In this document: piece by piece, positions 1 to 5,556 of the stretch
Layout: every line of letters begins with the position of its first letter
How positions within the stretch are numbered: position 1 is the stretch's first letter
NCBI GenBank assembly: GCA_964650405.1
Contig: CAZYTO010000077.1
Location: 1-20,273, forward strand
DNA: 20,273 nt
Reading direction: 5' to 3'
Source of the DNA: CAZYTO01 sp964650405
Lineage (GTDB): Bacteria > Acidobacteriota > Thermoanaerobaculia > Gp7-AA8
Made by a program: the position numbers and the translations under genes
The notes under the pieces: generated by a model
What the model saw: only the letters and a program-made list of their open reading frames with translations
The model's database searches: none
What the model was told of the DNA's origin: nothing

Positions 1-408
1 GTTCTGGATCGCCGTCGTGCTTTCGGCGCTGCTGACGTTGTCGATCCAGTAGATGGTGTGCCCCGAGGCGTCGAGGTGGCAGGTGGGCGTGAAGACGCGT
101 ATGCGGTCGACCCGATGATCGGTGAGGTGGACGAAGACGTCGTGGTGATCAATGGCGATCCGGACCTCGTCATCGTTGCTGCGGATGTTGAAGCTGTCGC
201 CGTCGAGGCTGCAACTGCAGGTGTACCCGCTGTGCTCGCGCGCCGGGATCGACCACGCCACCCAACCGGAGCCGACGGACTCGACCCGGCCCTGTAACGA
301 GCCTCCGCCGCCGAGCGGCTCGACGCGGCCGTGACTCACCTCCGGCGGTGCGGCGAAGGCGGCGGCAGCAGCGAGCGTGAATGCGAGAGCGAGCGGCGCG
401 GTTCTCAT
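1..408 (-). CDS. Exported protein of unknown function, 5' part only
   Basis: Reading the minus strand from the ATG at 408 gives 136 codons open to the window edge, so the 3' end is missing. The first ~20 residues (MRTAPLALAFTLAAAAAFA, then AP) form a clear signal peptide, so the product is exported. The mature part begins with a Gly-rich stretch and a W-V-A-W-S-I-P segment. A C-S-C pair and a later Cys follow, in a sequence rich in short beta-like runs and His/Asp. I do not recognise a family. The gene is divergent from the thrS leader and has no obvious Shine-Dalgarno sequence. The continuous frame, signal peptide and protein-like composition make it more credible than the two short plus-strand frames over the same bases. 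Confidence 0.7.
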   Translation of the reverse strand, partial: MRTAPLALAFTLAAAAAFAAPPEVSHGRVEPLGGGGSLQGRVESVGSGWVAWSIPAREHSGYTCSCSLDGDSFNIRSNDDEVRIAIDHHDVFVHLTDHRVDRIRVFTPTCHLDASGHTIYWIDNVSSAESTTAIQN

Positions 409-460
409 GTTCGCTTAGACTGGCGCGCGCATTGCCGGTTAGCTGCGAAACGTCCTGAGG

Positions 461-488
461 CTTCCCGGGCCGAAGGATCTGTTAGAAT
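461..488 (+). promoter_or_regulatory. Promoter of the thrS leader (TAGAAT -10)
   Basis: TAGAAT at 483-488 matches the sigma-70 -10 consensus at 5 of 6 positions. The -35 is poor (CTTCCC or TTCCCG near 461-467). Transcription would start near 494-497, a few bases before the leader ATG at 501, so the leader peptide mRNA would be leaderless or nearly so. The same hexamer recurs before pheS, and TAGAGT occurs before mpaA. Confidence 0.5.
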
Positions 489-500
489 CCGCGAACCTTT

Positions 501-566
501 ATGTTGCGCCTGACGACGACCACGGCCACGCGAACGACGGGCACTACCCTGCGCCCCTGTCGATGA
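501..566 (+). CDS. Threonine-rich leader peptide of the thrS attenuator (21 aa)
   Basis: ATG 501-503 opens a 21-codon frame ending in TGA 564-566; an in-frame TAG at 483-485 bars any longer version. Nine of 21 residues are Thr: a run of four at codons 5-8, one at codon 10, two at 12-13 and two at 15-16. The codons used are six ACG, two ACC and one ACT. The peptide ends Leu-Arg-Pro-Cys-Arg. Such enrichment directly before threonyl-tRNA synthetase is the hallmark of ribosome-mediated attenuation: ribosomes stall on Thr codons when charged Thr-tRNA is scarce. There is no Shine-Dalgarno sequence, but the inferred transcription start lies only a few bases upstream, which fits leaderless translation. 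The mutually exclusive hairpins downstream complete the attenuator. The peptide itself is expected to have no function beyond being translated. Confidence 0.85.
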   Translation: MLRLTTTTATRTTGTTLRPCR

Positions 567-598
567 TCGTCCACTGAAACGAGATCAATACGACAGGG
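535..598 (+). promoter_or_regulatory. Thr attenuator: pause hairpin and antiterminator
   Basis: The segment 555-562 (CCCTGTCG) pairs perfectly with 591-598 (CGACAGGG), with an inner helix 564-568/583-587, forming an antiterminator. The same 555-562 can instead pair with 535-541 (CGACGGG, one bulged base) inside the Thr codons, forming a 1:2 pause hairpin. The antiterminator shares bases 595-598 with the terminator, so the two exclude each other. Stalling on Thr codons would break 1:2 and free 555-562 to form the antiterminator. A ribosome reaching the stop codon at 564-566 would cover 555-562 and allow termination. Confidence 0.8.
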
Positions 599-624
599 CC
601 GAGAAATCGGCCCTTTTCATTTTT
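595..624 (+). terminator. Attenuator terminator before thrS
   Basis: Perfect 8-bp stem 595-602/607-614 (AGGGCCGA/TCGGCCCT) closed by a GAAA tetraloop. A T-rich tail follows (TTTT at 614-617, TTTTT at 620-624). It sits 12 bases before the thrS ATG and downstream of the Thr leader peptide, so it is an intrinsic terminator acting as an attenuator. Confidence 0.8.
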
Positions 625-635
625 CGAGGTCAATC

Positions 636-2549
636 ATGAACGTCCAGCTTCCCGACGGCTCCCTCCGAGAAGTCCCCGAGAACGCCACCGTGGCCGACGT
701 CGCCGCGTCGATCGGCAAACGCCTGGCCAAAGACGCCCTGGCCGGCAAGGTCAACGGCAAGGTCGTCGACGTCTACACCACCGTCCCCGCCGGCGCGAAA
801 GTCGAGATCGTCACTCCGAAGAGCGACGAAGGGCTCGACACCATCCGCCACTCCACCGCACACCTCATGGCCATGGCCGTGCAGGAGCTCTTCCCCGGCA
901 CCCAGGTCACCATCGGGCCGGTCATCGAGAACGGTTTCTATTACGACTTCGGCGCGGCCCAGCCGTTCACCGACGACGACCTGCGCCGCATCGAGGAGAA
1001 GATGCAGGAGATCGTGAAGCGCGACCTCCCCATCCGCCGCGAGGAGTGGTCGCGCGACGAGGCCGTCTCCACCTTCGGCAAACTCGACGAGAAGTTCAAA
1101 GTCGAGATCATCGAAGGCATCCCCGGGGATGAGCCGCTCTCCGTCTACCGGCAGGGCGAGTGGTTCGATCTCTGCCGCGGACCGCACGTGCCCTCCACCG
1201 GCCGCCTCGGCGCGTTCCGGCTCACCTCGGTGGCCGGGGCCTACTGGCGCGGCGACGAGCGCAACGCCATGCTCCAGCGCATCTACGGCACCGCCTGGGC
1301 GGACAAGGAGCAGCTCGAGGCACACCTCAAGCAGGTCGAGGAAGCGAAGGCGCGCGATCACCGCAAACTGGGGAAGGAGCTGGAGCTGATCTACTTCTCC
1401 CAGTTCGCCCCGGCCATGCCCAACTTCCTGCCGAAGGGCGCCGTCATCTACAACGGGCTCCAGTCATTCGTCCGCGAGTTCTACTTCTGCGACGGCTACA
1501 CCGAGGTCATCTCGCCGCTGGTGTGGGACACCGAGCTGTTCAAGATCTCGGGACACTACGACAACTACAAGGAGAACATGTTCTTCTCCGAGGTCGACGA
1601 GCGGGAGTACGGGCTCAAGCCGATGAACTGCCCAGGCCACACCCAGATCTACGCCATGGACCGCCGCTCGTACCGCGACCTGCCCATCCGCATCGCCGAC
1701 TTCGCCCGCCTGCACCGCTACGAGCGTTCCGGCGTTACCCACGGCCTGGCCCGCGTCCGTTCCTTCGCCCAGGACGATGCACATCTCTTCTGCACTCCCG
1801 GCCAGGTCGAGGCCGAGATCGACCGCGAGCTGCGTCTGATCAAGGAGATCTACGACACCTTCGGCTTCGCGGAGGTGCGCATCGCCCACTCCACCCGCCC
1901 CGAGAAACGCCTCGGCAGCGACGCCATGTGGGATGCGGCCGAAGGCGCGCTCGAATCGGCGCTGCGCAAGAACAGCCTGGCCTTCCACGTCAACCCGGGC
2001 GAAGGGGCGTTCTACGGGCCGAAGCTGGAGTTCCAGGTCACCGACGCCATCGGGCGGCCATGGCAGCTCGGCACCATCCAGGTCGACTACCAGCTTCCGG
2101 AGCGCTTCAAGCTCGAGTACATCGCCGACGACGGGAAGGAGCACCGTCCGGTGATGATCCACCGCGCCATCCTCGGCTCGCTGGAGCGCTTCATCGGCAT
2201 CCTCATCGAGCACTTCGCCGGGGCGTTCCCGACCTGGCTCGCGCCGGTGCAGGTGAAAGTGCTGCCGCTGTCCGAGAAGTTCCTCGACTACGCCCGTGAC
2301 GTGGCCCGCCGCCTCCAGGCGGAAGGAATCCGCGTCGAGACCGACGACTCGAACGAGAAGCTTGGGGCGAAGATCCGCAACGCCCAGCTCCAGAAAGTCC
2401 CATACATGCTGGTCCTCGGCGAGAAAGAAGCGCAGGCCGGCACTGTGACCGTCCGCAAGCGCAGCGGCGGCGACCAGGCCTCCATTCCGGTAGGAGAGCT
2501 CATCGCCCTGGTGAAGGAGCAGGTTCGAACGCGGGCGCTGACCCTGTAG
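636..2549 (+). CDS. thrS: Threonyl-tRNA synthetase
   Basis: Charges tRNA-Thr with threonine in the cytoplasm. The 637-aa length is typical of the full bacterial enzyme. Order: TGS domain (about 1-62), second additional/editing domain with the H-S-T-A-H motif near residue 72 and D-L-C-R-G-P-H near 180, class II catalytic core, then the C-terminal anticodon-binding domain (about 535-637). The three zinc ligands are visible: Cys332 in MNCPGH, His383 in DDAHLF and His509 in MIHRA, uniformly two residues before the E. coli C334/H385/H511. Motif 2 is RYERSGVTHGL. The start has a good Shine-Dalgarno sequence (GAGGT, 626-630, five-base spacing). It lies downstream of a Thr-rich leader peptide and attenuator, so expression should rise when charged Thr-tRNA falls. 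infC follows after a 223-base gap that holds a palindromic repeat and its own promoter-like sequence. Confidence 0.98.
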   Translation: MNVQLPDGSLREVPENATVADVAASIGKRLAKDALAGKVNGKVVDVYTTVPAGAKVEIVTPKSDEGLDTIRHSTAHLMAMAVQELFPGTQVTIGPVIENGFYYDFGAAQPFTDDDLRRIEEKMQEIVKRDLPIRREEWSRDEAVSTFGKLDEKFKVEIIEGIPGDEPLSVYRQGEWFDLCRGPHVPSTGRLGAFRLTSVAGAYWRGDERNAMLQRIYGTAWADKEQLEAHLKQVEEAKARDHRKLGKELELIYFSQFAPAMPNFLPKGAVIYNGLQSFVREFYFCDGYTEVISPLVWDTELFKISGHYDNYKENMFFSEVDEREYGLKPMNCPGHTQIYAMDRRSYRDLPIRIADFARLHRYERSGVTHGLARVRSFAQDDAHLFCTPGQVEAEIDRELRLIKEIYDTFGFAEVRIAHSTRPEKRLGSDAMWDAAEGALESALRKNSLAFHVNPGEGAFYGPKLEFQVTDAIGRPWQLGTIQVDYQLPERFKLEYIADDGKEHRPVMIHRAILGSLERFIGILIEHFAGAFPTWLAPVQVKVLPLSEKFLDYARDVARRLQAEGIRVETDDSNEKLGAKIRNAQLQKVPYMLVLGEKEAQAGTVTVRKRSGGDQASIPVGELIALVKEQVRTRALTL

Positions 2550-2550
2550 A

Positions 2551-2696
2551 GATTCATCCTGAGTGAGGGGGTTGGGTCGGGCGGGAACGAAGGATCAATT
2601 CGGGGCACGGTCTACCGGCTGCAGAGTGTCGACGGTCGTGATTGCCATGCTTTGATCCTTCGCTCCCGCGGCCCGACCACCCTCGCTCAGGATTCA
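2551..2696 (+). repeat. REPIN-like inverted repeat between thrS and infC
   Basis: Left arm 2551-2598 and right arm 2652-2696 are imperfect inverted copies around a 53-base spacer. Shared blocks are ATCCTGAG at the outer ends and CGAAGGATCAA at the inner ends, with a G-rich middle. Each arm is itself bounded by ATCCT and AGGAT, which are reverse complements, so each arm is a small palindromic unit. Two such units in inverted orientation is the organisation of a REPIN. No coding frame is evident here. Confidence 0.75.
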
Positions 2697-2698
2697 CT

Positions 2699-2735
2699 GC
2701 GCGCGTTGACTTTGGCGCGCTTTATTCGTATTTTT
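2699..2735 (+). terminator. Weak hairpin with T-rich tail before infC
   Basis: GCGCGC 2699-2704 pairs with GCGCGC 2715-2720 across a 10-base loop, followed by TTTATTCGTATTTTT. It could act as a weak terminator or attenuator after thrS. The loop contains the -35 of the infC promoter, so the hairpin may be incidental. Confidence 0.35.
2706..2734 (+). promoter_or_regulatory. Promoter upstream of infC
   Basis: TTGACT (2706-2711, 5 of 6 consensus) and TATTTT (2729-2734, 4 of 6) are separated by 17 bases. Transcription would start near 2741, giving a 5' leader of about 30 bases that includes the strong Shine-Dalgarno sequence at 2758-2764. This would allow infC-rpmI-rplT to be made independently of the thrS attenuator. 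Confidence 0.5.
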
Positions 2736-2772
2736 CACCGCTCGCACCAGCGAATTGAAGGAGGACTCACGT

Positions 2773-3330
2773 ATTTTCCCCCCGAGACGAGGATCACGAT
2801 TCGACCGACGCCCCGCAGAACCTGAATCCAGAATCAACGACATGATCCGCGGCATCCCTGAGGTTCGCCTCATTGATGCTGAGGGCAAGCAGGTCGGGAT
2901 CGTTCCGCTCCCGCAGGCTCAGGACATGGCCCGAGAGAAGGACCTCGATCTCGTCGAGATCTCGCCGACGGCAAACCCTCCCGTCTGCAAGATCATGGAC
3001 TACGGGAAGTACGTCTTCCAGCAGAAGAAAAAGCAAGGCGAAGCGAAGAAGAAGCAGAAGGTCATCATCGTCAAGGAGGTGCAGTTCCGCCCCCGCATCG
3101 ACGAGCATGACTTCGATTTCAAGAAGAACAACATCGTCCGCTTCCTGCAGCACGGTGACAAGGTGAAGGCCATCATCCGCTTCCGCGGCCGGGAGATGAC
3201 GCACATGGAGCTCGGCCGGGCCGTGCTCGACCGGCTGCTGACGGAGATCAAGGAGTTCGGCGCCTCGGAGAACCCCCACCCCGACGTGCAGGGCAACCGG
3301 ATGACCATCGTCATCGCACCGAATAAGTAG
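2773..3330 (+). CDS. infC: Translation initiation factor IF-3, probable AUU start
   Basis: IF-3 binds the 30S subunit and checks the start codon and initiator tRNA. The N-domain signature is clear (SRINDMIRGIPEVRLID, ending in PPVCKIMDYGKY), followed by a Lys-rich linker helix and the C-domain (EVQFRPRIDEHDFDFKKNN, RFRGREMTHMELG). Start choice: a frame can be read from TTG at 2755, but a perfect AAGGAGG lies inside it at 2758-2764. The first in-frame initiator candidate after that motif is ATT at 2773-2775, eight bases downstream, giving 185 aa. An AUU start is the known E. coli infC arrangement, where IF-3 represses its own mRNA by rejecting non-standard starts. The infC-rpmI-rplT order is the usual one. 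The domain call is certain; the start is inferred but strongly supported. Confidence 0.96.
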   Translation: MFPPRRGSRFDRRPAEPESRINDMIRGIPEVRLIDAEGKQVGIVPLPQAQDMAREKDLDLVEISPTANPPVCKIMDYGKYVFQQKKKQGEAKKKQKVIIVKEVQFRPRIDEHDFDFKKNNIVRFLQHGDKVKAIIRFRGREMTHMELGRAVLDRLLTEIKEFGASENPHPDVQGNRMTIVIAPNK

Positions 3331-3335
3331 TACCA

Positions 3336-3480
3336 GGCGGGCGGGGAGGGCGAGCGGCGAGCGGGATGATTCGCTCACCGATCGGCGGAACCGGCTCGCT
3401 TTCAATGAGATACACAATCGCGGCAACGCGGCAGTCCGGCAGGCAGACCTCCCGTCCGCCGCTCGCCGTCACCCGCCGGC
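3336..3480 (+). repeat. Inverted-repeat element between infC and rpmI
   Basis: A G-rich left arm (about 3336-3366) containing GGCGAGCGGCG at 3349-3359 is mirrored by a C-rich right arm (about 3448-3480) containing CGCCGCTCGCC at 3457-3467. The arms are imperfect and enclose about 80 bases with no coding frame I credit. The 18-base left-arm core (3349-3366) recurs exactly after pheS at 5526-5543, so this belongs to a dispersed repeat family. Nothing else is seen in the 195-base infC-rpmI gap except the rpmI Shine-Dalgarno sequence. Confidence 0.6.
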
Positions 3481-3525
3481 CCGCGTGGGAATTCACTTAA
3501 AGATCAGTCAGTTAGAGGTCGAGCT

Positions 3526-3723
3526 ATGCCGAAAATCAAGACCCACCGTGGCGCCGCCAAGCGATTCAAGAAGACGGGCACCGGAAAGCTGCAGCGGAAC
3601 AAGGCGTTCCATTCGCACATCCTCACCAAGAAGTCGCCGGGCCGGAAGGCCTCCCTGGCTTCGGAGGTCGAGGTGTCGAAGGCCAACGCCAAGACCGTCA
3701 GCCGGATGCTGCCGTACCTGTGA
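3526..3723 (+). CDS. rpmI: 50S ribosomal protein L35
   Basis: Small basic large-subunit protein of 65 aa, the normal bL35 length. The sequence opens MPKIKTHRGAAKRFKKTG, contains H-I-L-T-K-K-S-P-G-R-K and ends in M-L-P-Y-L, all characteristic of bL35. The Shine-Dalgarno sequence AGAGGT (3514-3519) sits six bases before the ATG. It lies between infC and rplT in the conserved order. In E. coli and B. subtilis this operon is feedback-regulated by L20; I could not identify an L20-binding RNA mimic upstream here. Confidence 0.97.
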   Translation: MPKIKTHRGAAKRFKKTGTGKLQRNKAFHSHILTKKSPGRKASLASEVEVSKANAKTVSRMLPYL

Positions 3724-3731
3724 GCCCCACC

Positions 3732-3796
3732 GCTGAGTGCTGAAGTGCTGAGTGCCGAACTTCCCTTCTCGGCACTCAGCACTCGGCACTCGGCAC
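3732..3796 (+). repeat. Iterated short repeat forming a strong hairpin
   Basis: Reiterated GAGTGCTGA/AGTGCTGAG-type units (3732-3757) face inverted CGGCACTCAGCACTCGGCACT units (3770-3796). A perfect 15-bp stem 3744-3758/3769-3783 with a 10-base loop results. There is no T-run immediately after it, so it is not a typical terminator. It occupies most of the rpmI-rplT gap. Confidence 0.7.
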
Positions 3797-3870
3797 TAAC
3801 CCTGAGCGAGGCGCGGTACTTCACCCACTCCTGACCCGCCCGCTCTCAACGAAGGAAAACGAGGAGACCC

Positions 3871-4239
3871 ATGCCGAGAGTCAAACGAGGTCCCAAAAGA
3901 AAGAATCGTCGCGCAAAGATCCTGAAGCTGGCCAGTGGCTTCTACGGGATGAAGTCGCGCGGTCACCGCATCGCCAAGCAGGCCGTCGAGAAGTCGCTGA
4001 ACTTCTCCTACACCGGCCGCAAGGATCGCAAGGGTGATTTCCGCAAGCTGTGGATCGCCCGCATCAACGCCGCCGCCCGCATGAACGGAATCTCCTACTC
4101 GCAGCTCATCGCCGGCCTCAAGGCCAGCGGCTCCGTGCTCGATCGCAAGGTCCTGGCCGACATCGCCGTCCGCGATGCCGCCGCCTTTACCGCGATCGCC
4201 GAGAGCGCCAAGAAGGCGCTGAAGCCGGCCAGGGCGTAG
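3871..4239 (+). CDS. rplT: 50S ribosomal protein L20
   Basis: Large-subunit assembly protein bL20, which binds 23S rRNA early in assembly. At 122 aa it is near the usual 115-120. Its very basic N-terminus (MPRVKRGPKRKNRRAKILK) is followed by GFYGMKSR, RKDRKGDFRKLWIARINAA and the globular C-terminus with NGISYSQLIAGLK, all family landmarks. The Shine-Dalgarno sequence GAGGAG (3861-3866) is four bases before the ATG. A 147-base gap containing a hairpin repeat separates it from rpmI. A strong intrinsic terminator follows 24 bases after the stop codon and closes the infC-rpmI-rplT unit. In other bacteria L20 represses its own operon. Confidence 0.98.
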   Translation: MPRVKRGPKRKNRRAKILKLASGFYGMKSRGHRIAKQAVEKSLNFSYTGRKDRKGDFRKLWIARINAAARMNGISYSQLIAGLKASGSVLDRKVLADIAVRDAAAFTAIAESAKKALKPARA

Positions 4240-4262
4240 CCTCAGCTCCGACACGATCGTTG

Positions 4263-4294
4263 AAAGGGCCGCTGAGTCAGCGGCCCTTTTATTT
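4263..4294 (+). terminator. Intrinsic terminator after rplT
   Basis: A 12-bp perfect stem 4263-4274/4278-4289 (AAAGGGCCGCTG/CAGCGGCCCTTT) with a three-base loop is followed by T-rich TTATTTT. It separates the ribosomal-protein unit from pheS, which has its own -10 box. Confidence 0.9.
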
Positions 4295-4310
4295 TCGAGC
4301 CCGCGCGAGC

Positions 4311-4439
4311 TCACGCGCCGTCGCGTCGTTCCTCGAACGGGAGGCCGTGCCGCTGCAGAAGTCGCCGCAGCTCGTCCGGGAACGACATCTTCCGGTGAGG
4401 CGTCTTCTGTCGCTCGATGTAGGTGGCGACTGAATCCGG
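4311..4439 (-). pseudogene. Relic of an IS200-like (Y1/RAYT-type) transposase C-terminus
   Basis: On the minus strand, 42 codons run from just after a stop at 4440-4442 to TGA at 4311-4313. The peptide contains VATYIERQKTPHRKMSFPDE, then LRRLLQRHGLPFEER. This matches the pattern I know from the C-terminal tails of IS200-like and REP-associated tyrosine transposases: Y-I-x-x-Q, H-R-K-M-S-F, E-(F/L)-x-x-L-L-x-x-H-G and (D/E)-E-R. There is no start codon before the conserved part, no HUH motif and no catalytic Tyr domain, so it is only a remnant. It fills the space between the rplT terminator and the pheS promoter. The identification rests on recalled motifs, not a search. Confidence 0.6.
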
Positions 4440-4440
4440 C

Positions 4441-4446
4441 TAGAAT
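4441..4446 (+). promoter_or_regulatory. -10 box of the pheS promoter
   Basis: TAGAAT (5 of 6 consensus) lies just after the rplT terminator and the transposase relic. No clear -35 is seen. Transcription would start near 4453, downstream of the ATG at 4445 and about 30 bases before the ATG at 4484, which supports the later start for pheS. Confidence 0.45.
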
Positions 4447-4483
4447 GCCCTCCCCGCGGAAACGCCGCGCCTCCGGGAACCAC

Positions 4484-5509
4484 ATGCTCGACGAAATCCG
4501 AAAAGCTGCCGCCGACTTCGATGCTCTCCTCTCCCGCGCCACGAGCCTGCACCAGCTCGATGAGCTGCGCGTCCGTTACTTCGGGCGGAAGGGAGGGCTC
4601 ATCCCGGGGCTCTTCACGCGTCTGAAGGACGTGGCCCGCGAGCAGAAGAAGGACGTCGGCGACGCGCTGAACCGGCTTCGGGACCGGCTCGAATCCGGGC
4701 TGAAGGAGAAGAGCGAGCACGTGGCCGCCACCGAGGCAGCGCGGAAGGAGGCCCGCGAGCAGCTCGACGTCACCCTCCCCTCCCGCCCGCCACGCCTCGG
4801 GCACCTCCATCCCATCACCATCGTTCGCCGCGAGCTCGAGCAGATCTTCCGGGAGATGAGCTATTCCATCGACCCCGGCCCCGAGATCGAGACGGACTGG
4901 TACAACTTCGAGGCGCTCAACTTCACGCCAGACCATCCCGCCCGCGACACGCAGGACACGTTCTTCCTGGACGTGACGCCCTACCTGCTGCGCACGCACA
5001 CGTCGAACGTGCAGATCCGCTCCATGGAGAAATACGAGCCGCCCGTGAAAGTGCTGTCGTGCGGGCGCGTCTTCCGCCGCGACGAGATCACCATGCGCCG
5101 CTCCCCGATGTTCCACCAGGCCGAGGGCTTCCTGGTCGACCGCGGGATCCACATCGGACATTTGCGCGCGACGCTCGAGCATGTCGTGCGGCGCCTCTTC
5201 GGCAGCGACTCGAAGATGCGCATGCGGCCCAGCTTCTTCCCCTTCACCGAGCCTTCGGCCGAAGTGGACATGTCGTGCGTCTTCTGCCGCGGCGCCGGCT
5301 GCGGCACCTGCTCCCAGACCGGCTGGATGGAGATCCTTGGCTGCGGCATGATCCACCCCCAGGTGCTGCGCAACGTGGGCATCGATCCGGAGGAGTGGAG
5401 CGGCTTCGCCTTCGGCCTGGGCATCGACCGCGTGGCCATGCTCAAGTTCGACGTGCCGAACATCCGCACGCTCTTCGAGAACGACCTGCGCGTGCTGTCG
5501 CAGTTCTAG
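4484..5509 (+). CDS. pheS: Phenylalanyl-tRNA synthetase alpha subunit
   Basis: Catalytic alpha subunit of the class II PheRS heterotetramer, which charges tRNA-Phe. From ATG 4484 it has 341 aa, a normal length, starting MLDEIRKAAADFDALL, the usual coiled-coil arm with L-R-V-R-Y-F-G-R-K-G. The ATG at 4445 would add 13 residues with no family match and lies upstream of the inferred transcription start. Landmarks: HTSNVQIR, motif 2 region VFRRDEITMRRSPMFHQAEG, FPFTEPSAEVD, a C-x2-C...C-x2-C insert (CVFCRGAGCGTC), EILGCGM and motif 3 GFAFGLGIDRVAML. Oddity: where most family members have D-x-T-H before SPMFHQ, this one has Arg; class II motif 2 tolerates His or Arg there. pheT, normally the next gene, is absent, since a convergent ABC transporter operon follows. 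PheS needs PheT, so the beta gene must lie elsewhere. Confidence 0.97.
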   Translation: MLDEIRKAAADFDALLSRATSLHQLDELRVRYFGRKGGLIPGLFTRLKDVAREQKKDVGDALNRLRDRLESGLKEKSEHVAATEAARKEAREQLDVTLPSRPPRLGHLHPITIVRRELEQIFREMSYSIDPGPEIETDWYNFEALNFTPDHPARDTQDTFFLDVTPYLLRTHTSNVQIRSMEKYEPPVKVLSCGRVFRRDEITMRRSPMFHQAEGFLVDRGIHIGHLRATLEHVVRRLFGSDSKMRMRPSFFPFTEPSAEVDMSCVFCRGAGCGTCSQTGWMEILGCGMIHPQVLRNVGIDPEEWSGFAFGLGIDRVAMLKFDVPNIRTLFENDLRVLSQF

Positions 5510-5545
5510 CGGGCGAGCGGAGAACGGCGAGCGGCGAGCGGGAAG
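5510..5545 (+). repeat. Copy of the GGCGAGCGG repeat after pheS
   Basis: The stretch is made of GCGAGCGG-type units. Bases 5526-5543 are identical over 18 bases to 3349-3366 after infC. Here only one arm is present, filling the 47-base convergent gap between pheS and the ABC permease gene. Confidence 0.6.
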
Positions 5546-5556
5546 AGCCCGGACGG

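Noticed and set aside
409..635. T-box riboswitch upstream of thrS.
   Set aside because: No T-box antiterminator consensus (TGGxACCGCG-like) was found; the leader is better explained by a translated Thr-rich peptide.
630..1361. 243-codon minus-strand frame over thrS.
   Set aside because: Antisense shadow of a certain gene in GC-rich DNA.
2755..2772. TTG start for infC at 2755.
   Set aside because: It lies upstream of the AAGGAGG motif at 2758-2764, which would then be coding; AUU at 2773 has ideal spacing.
3331..3525. L20 autoregulatory RNA mimic before rpmI.
   Set aside because: I could not fold a convincing 23S-like site; the structured part is an inverted repeat shared with another gap.
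4240..4483. Phe-rich leader peptide or attenuator for pheS.
   Set aside because: No Phe-rich frame precedes the hairpin at 4263-4289, and a new -10 box lies after it, so it is simply the rplT terminator.
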